Part shown: positions 16,816 through 25,378 of the stretch, one piece after another
How positions within the stretch are numbered: the stretch's first letter is position 1
How the letters are laid out: the number at the start of each line of letters is the position of its first letter
Assembly (NCBI RefSeq): GCF_014636475.1
Contig: NZ_BMEL01000001.1
Coordinates: 1,240,001-1,304,000, forward strand
Length of the DNA: 64,000 nt
Direction: 5' to 3'
Source: Halobacillus andaensis
GTDB taxonomy: Bacteria; Bacillota; Bacilli; Bacillales; Halobacillaceae
Program-made: the position numbers and the translations under genes
The notes under the pieces: model-generated
What the model was told of the DNA's origin: nothing
Databases searched by the model: none
Seen by the model: only the letters and a program-made list of their open reading frames with translations

Positions 16816-19800
16816 GGTCATTCTCCTTTCGTTCCGTCATTTGCTGAATGACTTCCTCTTCTTTCAAGTGCTTAAGTTTGCGGAATTGATGATCCTCTAA
16901 CGCCGGATCAAATTGGCAGACAGAGCGGAACGGACAATAGTCACAAGCTGCCTGATCATCTTTAAGGAATGGATTCAACGCTACTTCTCCATCCGTAACG
17001 CGCTGCCCCGCATCTTGCATGAGTTCACGAATATAGTTTCTCAGCTGGTCAAACTTTTCATTTTCCAGCGTTTTTGATCCTTTGTAAAATCCACCGCCTG
17101 CCTTTAGTCCTGCGGGAACGATTTGGCTGCGTCCTTTTTCCAGACTGGTATCCATCATGGAAACGAGCTGTTCGTCTTCAAGCAGCAAGCCCGACATTTT
17201 AAACTTCTTAAAAATTTCTTGCTCAATTTCGTCATCCGCAAGCCACTGTTTCCCTGAAATCATCGGATTATGAACATGAAAATAAAGCACACCGGCAGGC
17301 AGCGCTTTTGAGCCAAGCCAGTGCTCAGCATTTGATAACACAACATCTAAATACGAGAGCATTTGTAAAGCCAGCCCATAATAGACATCTACTAAGTCCA
17401 GCCCTTTGGCGCTGGATTTATAATCAATAATGCGTAAATACAGCTCTTCTTCGTTTAAGGCCCGATCGACACGATCAATGCGTCCTCGCAGCATCAATTC
17501 GTGACCATTCGGCAAACCGAGCGTTAACGGAGGAAGCTTCGAATTTTGCTCCAACCCAAAGCCCAGCTCCAACCCTACTGGAGAGAAGTGACTTTTTCTC
17601 GCCTGCTCACTTAAAATATATGCAGCTCTCGCGATCACGCCTTGAAGTTTATACTTAATATAATGATGGCGGTTCGAGCTGTGCAGGATTTGGTTTTGCA
17701 GGATGGGAGCTAGCAAATTAGTCGCTTTTTCTGCATACTTGGTCGTCTCTTGCTGATCTAATTGAGCAAAGTCACGCCCTTCCTGCTGTACCCACTCTGT
17801 AATCTGCTTTAAGGCTTCATGAAACAGCTGACCAATATCAGGCGCATCCAGTTTGTACGTTTTTCTCTCTTGTAAGTTCAAACTATGCCCAGCGAAATAT
17901 TGATAGGAACAGCGATGATAGGTTTCAAGTCGTGACACACTCGTTTTTACCGGCCCATTGAATAACCGCTCTTTCGTAGGTTGAGACAAATGTACGGGCT
18001 TGTTTCGGTAAAATAAACTTTGCAAGACTCGATTCGTTAGGCCGTTTTTTTCTTCTTTTTTTATATACCAATTGAGGACATCCCACCAGACGTCTTCCAT
18101 AGGATACCCTCTTAAATGCCGGGCTAATTGTGATGTTAACGCCGACCTCGTTTTCATTGGTGTTGAAATAAAGCGCGAAGCATCTTTTAGATCATCCGCA
18201 TCCTGCAGCATCACGTGCTCCTGTACAGAAGGAAACAGTTCTTCCAGCCGCTGAATAATTTGAGAAGGAACTTTCGATTTACCTTCTTCATTGCTTAACG
18301 GATAGCTCACCCACACATAATCCTTAGCCATCGTTAGTGCTAAGTACATGTAAAAACGATCATCGAGTAACTGACGATTGGCACCATCAGCAAGCTGCAG
18401 ACCGCTTCCCGAAAGAATCTCCCTTTCTTTCTCCGTCATCATGCCGTCACTAGATGGTTTCATCGGCCAAATTCCATCTGTGACACCAAGTAAAAATGAA
18501 GCCTTAATACCGGTAATACGAGAACGATCGACGTCCCCCACAATGACGTGATCCATGCTTGGCGGTACGTGAGAAAATGTTAAAGACTCCAGTCCGCTTT
18601 CTATCGTACTTCTGAACACTTGCAGGGAGACTGTTTCATCACCGGCAATTTCAACCGCTTCGTCGAGCAGCTGCAATACTTCATCCCACACTTGCTCCTG
18701 TTCCCGGCCCCTTTCAATTTCACCTCGTTCATCATATCGGTCACGCCACATTTCTAATTGCTGGGGGACACGTAACGTTTCCAGCCAATGATAGATGGCT
18801 TTTGCACGTTCAGCGATTGTATCTGCTTCACGTAATTGTTCATCAAATGGCTCAAGCACTTGAGTAATTTGGTCACGGTACGCATTGATGCGGTTTTGTT
18901 TTTCTTTTTCCTCGTCTGTTTGAGCTGCTTGTTCAAAGCCTCTAAAACGCTGAAAGATCCACGGTTCCTTACTAAACCAGCGATCTCTTTTTCGAATCCC
19001 ATATTCGAGGACATAGTTTTCTAATTCATCAATTGCTTCTTCATTCAGCGGATACTGCTGATTGGTTGATGGAATAAAGCCCGTTTTCAACAATCGAAAC
19101 ACAGCATCATATCGGAAGTTTCCTTCAATTACATCGAGACCCGAGCGAATCAGTTCAATCATCGGATGGTTCAGCATCGTTCGCTTTTCATCGATAAAGA
19201 CTGGGATTTCGTAATCCCTAAACAACGTATCAATAAGACTATGGTATACGTTAGGTTCACGAATTAAAACGGCGATGTCTTTGTAACGGCAGCCTTCCTC
19301 ACGAACAAGACGTAAAATCTCCTGTGCGGCCCCTTCGACTTCAGCTCTAGGATGAACAGCTTCCGCGACTTTGATCGGAGCCTCCCTTTCAAAAACAGGC
19401 GCTGGTCTGTAGTCAAAATATTTTTCTAAATGCTGCAAAGCCGGCCTATCTTTAAAGCGTCCCTGCTGCATATCGAGCACTTCTACGTGATCGACAGCGA
19501 TCCCGAGTTCTTCAGCCATTTGTTTTAATTTAAAGTACGTATCTTTTGTTTCATGAAAAAGGTCAAGCTCTTCATTTTCATTTTCCTGCGGGTGGTCTGT
19601 CGTTAAGGTTACTTTTACCGTGCGGCACTTCTTTAACAAAGCTTCGATTACCGCATACTCCTGCGGTGTAAAGCTATGGAAACCATCCACATACACGTCG
19701 GCCCCTTCCAAAAAAGCGGCCTCAGGAATTTTCCCTGATAAAAGCTGCAGCTGATCTTCACTATCTATGTACTGCTCCCGTAAAGCGTCAACTAAGCGAT

Positions 19801-20314
19801 CATAAATATACGTTAAATCATCCAGCTTATCGCGCAGTCCTTCTTCGTGGCTCGTACGATGCATAAATTGATCCATTTGATTCATTTGATGATGGAGCAT
19901 TTCCGGCGTTACCTGGTAACGTTTAAACTCTGTAATCATATTCTCTAACTGTTCGACAAATCCTTGCTTTTCAATCGCCTTCTGAAAAACCTTCCAGTCC
20001 GAAGTCCGCTCCTCAATAATTTTCCGAAGCATCATTTGAACCCCGGTCGAGCTGATAAATTTCTTCGTGCCTCCCCCGGTTTCCTGTAAAACGCGCCAAG
20101 CCAGCCGTGAGAAACTAAAAACTTGCGCTCGTATAGAACCTTCAATATTTCCTCCTGTCAGCAGCGCATATTCTTGCTGAAAGGTCATTTGATCAGGAAC
20201 GATATACATAATGGGTGCTCCATTAGGCTCTTCTGCCAGTCGTGAACGAATTTCTTCTAAACAATGCGTTCCTTTCCCTGTACCTGAACGCCCTAGTGTA
20301 AACTGAATGCCCAT
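16799..20314 (-). CDS. addB: ATP-dependent helicase/deoxyribonuclease subunit B (AddB)
   Basis: Partner subunit of AddA that holds the second nuclease and the Chi-recognition fold. The inactive helicase half keeps a P-loop (GRSGTGKGTHCLEEI, N-terminus). The C-terminal nuclease has IIDYKSSAKG. The iron-sulfur staple is visible as one Cys in YHRCSYQYFAG and three in CDYCPFRSVC near the end. Length 1171 aa, as usual. The ATG follows AGGAGAGGTGA; an upstream in-frame ATG overlaps that site. First gene of addB-addA-yisB, with overlapping junctions. Confidence 0.93.
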   Translation of the reverse strand: MGIQFTLGRSGTGKGTHCLEEIRSRLAEEPNGAPIMYIVPDQMTFQQEYALLTGGNIEGSIRAQVFSFSRLAWRVLQETGGGTKKFISSTGVQMMLRKIIEERTSDWKVFQKAIEKQGFVEQLENMITEFKRYQVTPEMLHHQMNQMDQFMHRTSHEEGLRDKLDDLTYIYDRLVDALREQYIDSEDQLQLLSGKIPEAAFLEGADVYVDGFHSFTPQEYAVIEALLKKCRTVKVTLTTDHPQENENEELDLFHETKDTYFKLKQMAEELGIAVDHVEVLDMQQGRFKDRPALQHLEKYFDYRPAPVFEREAPIKVAEAVHPRAEVEGAAQEILRLVREEGCRYKDIAVLIREPNVYHSLIDTLFRDYEIPVFIDEKRTMLNHPMIELIRSGLDVIEGNFRYDAVFRLLKTGFIPSTNQQYPLNEEAIDELENYVLEYGIRKRDRWFSKEPWIFQRFRGFEQAAQTDEEKEKQNRINAYRDQITQVLEPFDEQLREADTIAERAKAIYHWLETLRVPQQLEMWRDRYDERGEIERGREQEQVWDEVLQLLDEAVEIAGDETVSLQVFRSTIESGLESLTFSHVPPSMDHVIVGDVDRSRITGIKASFLLGVTDGIWPMKPSSDGMMTEKEREILSGSGLQLADGANRQLLDDRFYMYLALTMAKDYVWVSYPLSNEEGKSKVPSQIIQRLEELFPSVQEHVMLQDADDLKDASRFISTPMKTRSALTSQLARHLRGYPMEDVWWDVLNWYIKKEEKNGLTNRVLQSLFYRNKPVHLSQPTKERLFNGPVKTSVSRLETYHRCSYQYFAGHSLNLQERKTYKLDAPDIGQLFHEALKQITEWVQQEGRDFAQLDQQETTKYAEKATNLLAPILQNQILHSSNRHHYIKYKLQGVIARAAYILSEQARKSHFSPVGLELGFGLEQNSKLPPLTLGLPNGHELMLRGRIDRVDRALNEEELYLRIIDYKSSAKGLDLVDVYYGLALQMLSYLDVVLSNAEHWLGSKALPAGVLYFHVHNPMISGKQWLADDEIEQEIFKKFKMSGLLLEDEQLVSMMDTSLEKGRSQIVPAGLKAGGGFYKGSKTLENEKFDQLRNYIRELMQDAGQRVTDGEVALNPFLKDDQAACDYCPFRSVCQFDPALEDHQFRKLKHLKEEEVIQQMTERKENDRGQLD

Positions 20315-20400
20315 GGGCTCACCTCTCCTCATTTCTTCTACTTATCTACTATCCTATCATTTTCCTTATTTCCAATGAAGCAAGTCACTTACCTCATTGA

Positions 20401-20425
20401 AAAAACCGTCCCAAAAAGGACGGCT
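20401..20425 (-). terminator. Terminator of yhjE-sipV
   Basis: On the minus strand GCCGTCC and GGACGGTTTTTTC form a short GC-rich hairpin with a U-tract, immediately after the sipV stop. Confidence 0.8.
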
Positions 20426-20961
20426 TAAAATTGAACAGCTACTTGTGAAAATGGCCAATAGCGCATATCTACTTCTCCTACAATCTGTTCAATGGAGACA
20501 AATCCAAATGAACGACTGTCTAAACTATCACGCCGGTTGTCTCCCATAACAAACAGCTCACCTTCAGGAACTACTGTCTCTCCCGTGACCTCTTCCAACG
20601 TAAAATCCTCGGTAAACACTTCCCCATCATTGGGTCTCAGTTGATCTAAATAAGGTTCAGCTACAGCTTCCCCGTTGATATACAGGATGTCATTCTCAAA
20701 GGAAATTTCATCCCCCGGTAAGCCGATCACGCGTTTCACATAATCCTCTTCTGGATTCGCATGAAACACGATCACATCTGTTCGATCAATGTCACGTATG
20801 TCGTACGCGATTTTATTCACCATTAGTAAATTCCCGTCGTACAGAGTTGGTTCCATCGATTCACCATCTACTATATAACTAGCAAACAAATATGTTTTAA
20901 ATACAAAAGCAATGAGCACCGCGATTAAGACTGCCTTAAAAATTGTCGTATACTTTTTCAT
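20425..20961 (-). CDS. sipV: Type I signal peptidase
   Basis: It cleaves signal peptides from exported proteins at the outer membrane face. One N-terminal transmembrane anchor is followed by the catalytic GESMEPTL with Ser35 and DYVKRVIGLPGD with Lys76, then the conserved MGDNRRDSLDSRSFG. Length 178 aa. CTGGAGGAGACAATC precedes the ATG. The gene follows yhjE and precedes addB, the position of sipV in B. subtilis. Sequence alone cannot separate SipV from other Sip paralogs, so the name rests on synteny. Confidence 0.9.
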   Translation of the reverse strand: MKKYTTIFKAVLIAVLIAFVFKTYLFASYIVDGESMEPTLYDGNLLMVNKIAYDIRDIDRTDVIVFHANPEEDYVKRVIGLPGDEISFENDILYINGEAVAEPYLDQLRPNDGEVFTEDFTLEEVTGETVVPEGELFVMGDNRRDSLDSRSFGFVSIEQIVGEVDMRYWPFSQVAVQF

Positions 20962-21015
20962 GATTGTCTCCTCCAGGTTGGTTGCTAATTACACCTTACC
21001 CGTTTCACAATCATT

Positions 21016-21663
21016 TTAACCGCTCCGATGAGCTCGTCTCTCTGCCGTGCGTTGAATTCTTTTTTCTATTAATTTCCCCAGGATCCAAAATGCTAGAATA
21101 CATACGCCAACCACAATGGACTTCACTGGATTTTGGGCAAAAGACGCCATGCTGCTCCCCACATAAGCAATCGTAAAGATCATAACGGACTTCCCTAGAA
21201 CAGCCGCTAAAATAAACTGCTGCCGACTTACATTTGATAAACCAGAGACCACATTAATAATGGAAGACGGCGAAAACGGAAAACACATCAGTAAAAACAA
21301 AGGGCCGAAGCCATGTTCTTCTACCCAATTCATCACACGTTTGACCTGTTTATGTCGACTGACAAAATTAAAAAACCGCTGTTGTCCCAGCTTTCGCGAA
21401 AGAAGAAAGACTAAGATGGCCCCTGTTACGGCTCCAATCCAAGAATAAAGAAATCCTTTAAATAAGCCATAAACCACTGAATTAGCCAGCACAAAAGCTA
21501 CGAGCGGTAATATGGGCAAGAACGCCTCTATAAGAGGAAGAAGAATGCCCGGCAATGGCCCAAATCGTTCAAGTTGTTCGAGTTGATCAATGGCATATTC
21601 AAATAATCGATCATTTTCTGCCATATATTGAATCTCATCTATATCAATCATTAACAGCTCCAT
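21016..21663 (-). CDS. yhjE: TVP38/TMEM64 (DedA-like) membrane protein YhjE
   Basis: A 215-aa integral membrane protein of the TVP38/SNARE-associated (VTT) family, with the conserved middle region FPFSPSSIINVVSGLSNVS and about five helices. The family is linked to lipid transport across membranes in other organisms. ATAAGGAGA precedes the chosen ATG; the frame extends further upstream without a site. It is co-oriented with sipV, 54 bp apart, with no terminator between, and probably forms an operon as in B. subtilis. Confidence 0.87.
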   Translation of the reverse strand: MELLMIDIDEIQYMAENDRLFEYAIDQLEQLERFGPLPGILLPLIEAFLPILPLVAFVLANSVVYGLFKGFLYSWIGAVTGAILVFLLSRKLGQQRFFNFVSRHKQVKRVMNWVEEHGFGPLFLLMCFPFSPSSIINVVSGLSNVSRQQFILAAVLGKSVMIFTIAYVGSSMASFAQNPVKSIVVGVCILAFWILGKLIEKRIQRTAERRAHRSG

Positions 21664-21785
21664 AACGGCTCTCCTTATCGATGACAAGCAAAAATCTATA
21701 CTTCTATTTTAATCTAAAACAGCACCCTGTGCCTACTATAATACAGTTTCCCCACTTCAAAACCTTTTTAATCGACAAAAATTGG

Positions 21786-21832
21786 TTGCATATACGAGAG
21801 ATCATCGTGGTATAATATAGAACAAACGTTCG
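21786..21832 (+). promoter_or_regulatory. Promoter with LexA (SOS) box
   Basis: TTGCAT and a perfect TATAAT lie 19 bp apart. GAACAAACGTTC (21820-21831) follows immediately, matching the Bacillus LexA operator GAACNNNNGTTC with allowed central bases. LexA bound here would block the start region. Confidence 0.72.
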
Positions 21833-21853
21833 TATTTATAGGAGGAGAAAAAC

Positions 21854-22258
21854 ATGCGTCACTTAAAACAGAAAGAATTAGAAACAGCTTCACGCTATCT
21901 CTTCTTATCTATGGCCATTACGGTAATCCGTCAAGACCGGAAGCATATTCAGCAAGGAGATTTTAAAATTAAGGAGCCCTATATGGAGCTGCTCGGGAAG
22001 ATGGAGCTCGAAGCCAGGGAAGAAAGAAAAGCGTTGAGATCACAAATGGAAGCGCAGAAACTCCAAGTGATTGAGTCTGGGCGTAATGATTCGTTTACTT
22101 CATTCTTGTTCTTAGCCCACGGGTACGAAGAGAAGAGAAATTACTTCAACCCGGCTATAAGGAAAAAAGTCGAAACCATTTTATTTGAGCTTATGCATAA
22201 TTCTCTGCGACGACGTCGTTCTTTGGAGCGGAATACTTCAAACGATCTTCCAGGGTGA
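21854..22258 (+). CDS. yhjD: YhjD-like protein under LexA control
   Basis: A 134-aa soluble, charged, mostly helical protein. GYEEKRNYFNPAIRKKVETIL near the C-terminus and the location beside yhjE match B. subtilis YhjD as I remember it. The product has no known biochemistry. AGGAGGAG precedes the ATG. The promoter holds an SOS box, so it should rise on DNA damage. The last 22 codons overlap the end of comK on the other strand. The C-terminus is basic (SLRRRRSLERN), and may represent extension past the ancestral stop into comK. Confidence 0.65.
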   Translation: MRHLKQKELETASRYLFLSMAITVIRQDRKHIQQGDFKIKEPYMELLGKMELEAREERKALRSQMEAQKLQVIESGRNDSFTSFLFLAHGYEEKRNYFNPAIRKKVETILFELMHNSLRRRRSLERNTSNDLPG

Positions 22259-22706
22259 AGCGAAACTGTGCAGTACGCTGAATTTGGTTAGAGATCATTC
22301 CTACGGACACTGGAACATTGATGGATGTACCATTTGTAAATGTAATAGTAGTGGAATGATCGTTTTCACCTTTATATGTGCGAATATACTTATGAGCGAT
22401 CCAGGAACATTCTTTGCGTTTAGGGGAGATAATTGGAAAGAAATACATGCTCATCTTTTGGGAAATGACAATCGGGGGTTTATGAGTGAAGCCGGCTACT
22501 TGCTTTGTACCGGAAATTCGTCCTTCTAAACTACTGGCAAAATAACGACACGAATGATCAACGATCTTACTGGGCCAATCCTTCAAATAAAAACATTGAT
22601 CACTTTCAATAATTTCAGTAATGATCTGCCCTTGATCATCATAGCCTGCTACAAGAGCCATCGTTCGAGGGTTCACTTCATATTCTTTTTTATATACCAA
22701 GTCCAT
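22191..22706 (-). CDS. comK: Competence transcription factor ComK, C-terminally short
   Basis: ComK activates the DNA-uptake genes. Conserved blocks are IVDHSCRYFASSLEGR, SHKPPI-like FTHKPPIVI, and FPIISPKRKECSWIAH. Translation from ATG gives 171 aa against about 192 in B. subtilis. The missing part is the C-terminus: the protein ends APKNDVVAENYA where B. subtilis has VPKRQEFMLYPK and more. FMLYPK is the reported MecA-binding motif. A GAAGGGTG ribosome site is weakly spaced, so GTG/TTG starts 9-12 bases upstream remain possible. The end overlaps the yhjD-like gene by 68 bp. Confidence 0.88.
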   Translation of the reverse strand: MDLVYKKEYEVNPRTMALVAGYDDQGQIITEIIESDQCFYLKDWPSKIVDHSCRYFASSLEGRISGTKQVAGFTHKPPIVISQKMSMYFFPIISPKRKECSWIAHKYIRTYKGENDHSTTITFTNGTSINVPVSVGMISNQIQRTAQFRFTLEDRLKYSAPKNDVVAENYA

Positions 22707-22885
22707 TCTTTTCAACACCCTTCTTTTTTTAAGATCGACAGCCTTCCAGCGTGCTGCCCACCTTTTCTCTATTAATTTACCAAAGTTCGATAAAAAAGTC
22801 TAAAAATTCTCAAAAATATTTTCTCTCTGTTATAATTATAAGAAAAAGTAAGAATTTTCCGTCATTAGAAAAGGAGGAATTCTGA

Positions 22886-23341
22886 ATGTGGAAACGGAAG
22901 AAAGCAACCGAAGAAAAAACTCCGTTAGAAGTAATGGACTTATCGATTCACGACGTTCGAAAAGCTGTGCATAAATACGCAGAGCGAAAGCCGAATGAGG
23001 TGCCTTTAAGCGTCATCATTAATCAGGATTTAACGATCGACTATGATTTACTTTCCCCCTATATCGCTGGCATTCCCAAAAAAACGTACTACATGTCTAA
23101 AGAAACCTATGAATTGTTTGAAGAAGAGGATTATGAACTCGCTAAAGAAATGGATATGGTCCAGCAAGCAGTGGATTTGTATATTCAACAAACAGGGGAC
23201 TCCCCAATTATTGATATGGATCCATACAAACGAATCAGTTACTATAAATTAGAGCGTCTCCACTTACTGACTCATCGACCTGAAAGGGAATTCTATTTAA
23301 CCAATGAAGAATTTATGATTACGTACCAAAAGCCCAAATAA
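22886..23341 (+). CDS. Uncharacterised cytoplasmic protein (possibly DUF3939)
   Basis: I do not recognise this 151-aa protein with certainty. It has no signal or membrane segment, begins with a basic MWKRKK, and is mixed alpha/beta with YYMSKETYELFEEEDYE and PIIDMDPYKRISYYKLERL. It may belong to the small Bacillaceae family DUF3939. AAAGGAGGAATTCTGA and a TATAAT in the 180-bp region shared with comK support expression. It diverges from comK. Confidence 0.6.
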   Translation: MWKRKKATEEKTPLEVMDLSIHDVRKAVHKYAERKPNEVPLSVIINQDLTIDYDLLSPYIAGIPKKTYYMSKETYELFEEEDYELAKEMDMVQQAVDLYIQQTGDSPIIDMDPYKRISYYKLERLHLLTHRPEREFYLTNEEFMITYQKPK

Positions 23342-23344
23342 GGA

Positions 23345-23378
23345 CAAAAAAAGTGCCAATGCTCCGGGAAGAGCATTG
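23345..23378 (-). terminator. Minus-strand terminator with no gene behind it
   Basis: GCCAATGCTC and its complement enclose CGGGAA. The seven A on the left form a U-tract on the minus strand; on the plus strand none follows. It may also slow plus-strand transcription from the preceding gene. Confidence 0.7.
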
Positions 23379-23448
23379 GCCAATGAGACGACTGGTTAAC
23401 TTTTGAGTGAGGGAATTAATGTGAGAAAAAGCTTTCGCCTTTTCATCA

Positions 23449-23510
23449 ACACCACTCATCAGTAACGTACATTACTGACCCACTTATGAAACCGACTCAT
23501 AAGTGGTGTG
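23449..23510 (-). other. Structured intergenic region, candidate ncRNA segment
   Basis: Two hairpins stand side by side: a 10-bp stem (CCACTTATGA/TCATAAGTGG, 23480-23506) and CAGTAA/TTACTG (23460-23477). Outer CACCACT and AGTGGTG can pair as a third helix or compete with the first. On the minus strand they lie between the lcfB terminator and an orphan terminator, so a separate transcript of about 200 nt is possible. The rest of this 310-bp gap shows no gene. Confidence 0.35.
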
Positions 23511-23574
23511 TAACAAATAAGCATGATCGCTTATCTAATTCTTATTGTAATATATCTCTTCTCCTGATTCACCG

Positions 23575-23599
23575 AAAAAAATTTGCGGTGTTCCGCAAA
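23575..23599 (-). terminator. Terminator of lcfB
   Basis: TTTGCGG and CCGCAAA form a 7-bp stem with a four-base loop, followed by seven U on the minus strand, 54 bp beyond the lcfB stop. Confidence 0.75.
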
Positions 23600-23652
23600 G
23601 TGTTGCGCTATTGCCAACTAATGTCATACATCTCGCTGCGCGACCTCCACAA

Positions 23653-25185
23653 TTACCGTTGCGAAAGCTTTTCTCGTAAACTCTTCCGTAAAATTTTCCC
23701 CGTTGTGTTTTTCGGTAACTCTTCCATAAAATGAATTCGATTTGGCTGCTTGTACTTCGTTAATGAGCCCTGACAAAATTCTTTTAACTCTTGTTCATCA
23801 AGAGAAGGATTAGAAGAGACTACAAAGCTGATCACCGCTTCCCCGCTTTGAGGATCAGGTGCTCCTACAACAGCTACTTCCGTAATATCAGGGTGGCTGT
23901 ATAATACTTCTTCAACTTCCCTAGGATAGACGTTATATCCCCCCACTAAGATCATATCTTTTTTACGGTCTACGATATAAAAATAGCCTTCGTCATCTCG
24001 GCGGGCCATATCTCCTGTATAGAGCCAGCCGTCACGAATCGTGACCGCCGTTTCCTCCGGAAGTTTGTAGTAGCCTTTCATGACATTAGGGCCTCGAACA
24101 ATGAGTTCCCCTACTTCTCCATCAGGGACTTCTTCGCCAAGCTCATCGACTACTTTATTTTCTACATTTTTTATATTCGTTCCGATCGATCCCGGCTTGC
24201 GGGGACGATCTAACGGATTGAATGTCGTTACAGGTGAAGCTTCTGATAATCCATACCCTTCCGACACCCTTACCTTAAAGTGTTTTTCAAAATCGTTTAA
24301 TAACGCTACAGGCAGCGAAGATCCTCCTGAAATACAAATCCTCATATTTTCAAACGTATGGACTTGATCTTTCCCTGTCTGCAGCAAGTAATTATACATC
24401 GTCGGTACACCAGCAAACACAGTAGCTTTGTATTTCTCCGCAGCTTCAAACACTTCAGGCGGGGAAAACTTCGGTACAATTAATACGGTGCCTCCATTCA
24501 TAATCGGAGCGTTCAAAGCTACTGTAAGACAGAACACGTGAAACATCGGTAAAGTAGCTATGACGCGATCGCTAGATGAAATTTGTAAATATTCAGCGAC
24601 ATCAACAGCATTGGAATACAAATTTTTGTGAGTCAGCATCGCCCCTTTTGGTTTTCCAGTTGTCCCTGATGTATACAAAATAACAGCGACATCTTCCTGT
24701 TCCAGCTCAGGGGCTTTAAAATTCACATCCCCTTCAGATATGGTCTTTGTAAACGATTTCATTTTTGCCTTTAATAAAGATTCTCTGGACTCTGCTCCAG
24801 TATCGGCTACAAAATAGTCTTGAACGGATAAATGGGCATCCATATGTTCAAACTTATCCATTAGGACATCCATGGTGATAACCCCTTTAACATCTCCGTT
24901 CTTTAAAATGTAACTCATCTCGTCCACCGTATACGTGGGATTAATCGGAATTACCGTAGCCCCCGCGCGCAATGATCCATATAGTGCAATCATAAATAAG
25001 GGACTGTTTCCACTCACTAAAGCAATATGGTCCCCTTTTCCATATCCTAATTCATGAAGTTTTGAGGCAAATTTAGTAACAGAAGCATTAAACTCTAGAT
25101 AACTTACACTTTCTCCTTGAAATATGTAAGCCTCCTTCGACGGATCACGATCAGCAGTGCGCATCAGTTGAGCACTTAAATTCAT
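23653..25185 (-). CDS. lcfB: Long-chain fatty-acid--CoA ligase
   Basis: An AMP-forming acyl-CoA synthetase that activates fatty acids for beta-oxidation. Visible motifs are the P-loop YTSGTTGKPKGAMLTH, GYGLSEASPV, YTGDMARRDDEGYF with the hinge DRKKDMILVGGYNVYPREVE, and the catalytic Lys in NTTGKILRKSLRE. Length 510 aa from the ATG behind GGGGAGGAACGT. A FadR operator stands between promoter and start, as expected for lcfB (yhfL), and lplJ and yhfI lie nearby as in the B. subtilis yhf region. Confidence 0.9.
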   Translation of the reverse strand: MNLSAQLMRTADRDPSKEAYIFQGESVSYLEFNASVTKFASKLHELGYGKGDHIALVSGNSPLFMIALYGSLRAGATVIPINPTYTVDEMSYILKNGDVKGVITMDVLMDKFEHMDAHLSVQDYFVADTGAESRESLLKAKMKSFTKTISEGDVNFKAPELEQEDVAVILYTSGTTGKPKGAMLTHKNLYSNAVDVAEYLQISSSDRVIATLPMFHVFCLTVALNAPIMNGGTVLIVPKFSPPEVFEAAEKYKATVFAGVPTMYNYLLQTGKDQVHTFENMRICISGGSSLPVALLNDFEKHFKVRVSEGYGLSEASPVTTFNPLDRPRKPGSIGTNIKNVENKVVDELGEEVPDGEVGELIVRGPNVMKGYYKLPEETAVTIRDGWLYTGDMARRDDEGYFYIVDRKKDMILVGGYNVYPREVEEVLYSHPDITEVAVVGAPDPQSGEAVISFVVSSNPSLDEQELKEFCQGSLTKYKQPNRIHFMEELPKNTTGKILRKSLREKLSQR

Positions 25186-25210
25186 ACGTTCCTCCCCTTC
25201 CATGCTGTAA

Positions 25211-25228
25211 TGAATGAATAGTCATTCA
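25211..25228 (-). promoter_or_regulatory. FadR operator of lcfB
   Basis: TGAATGAATAGTCATTCA has perfect TGAATGA/TCATTCA half sites and fits the Bacillus FadR consensus TGAATGANTANTCATTCA. It lies 26 bp before the lcfB ATG. Long-chain acyl-CoA releases FadR, so the gene should be induced by fatty acids. Confidence 0.85.
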
Positions 25229-25338
25229 TTTATATTTAAAAAATATTCACTCTAATTATAAAATACTGTCAATTGATGTGCAACATTGTGAAATTTTGAA
25301 AGATGCAGTTCTTAGTCCTCCTTTTTAAAAAGCTAAAT

Positions 25339-25378
25339 AACAAAAGACCAGCAGAACTAATCCTGCTAGTCTTTTGTT
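25339..25378 (-). terminator. Terminator of lplJ
   Basis: A 16-bp stem with one mismatch (AACAAAAGACCAGCAG with CTGCTAGTCTTTTGTT) starts at the lplJ stop codon. The loop is AACTAATC. Confidence 0.82.
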
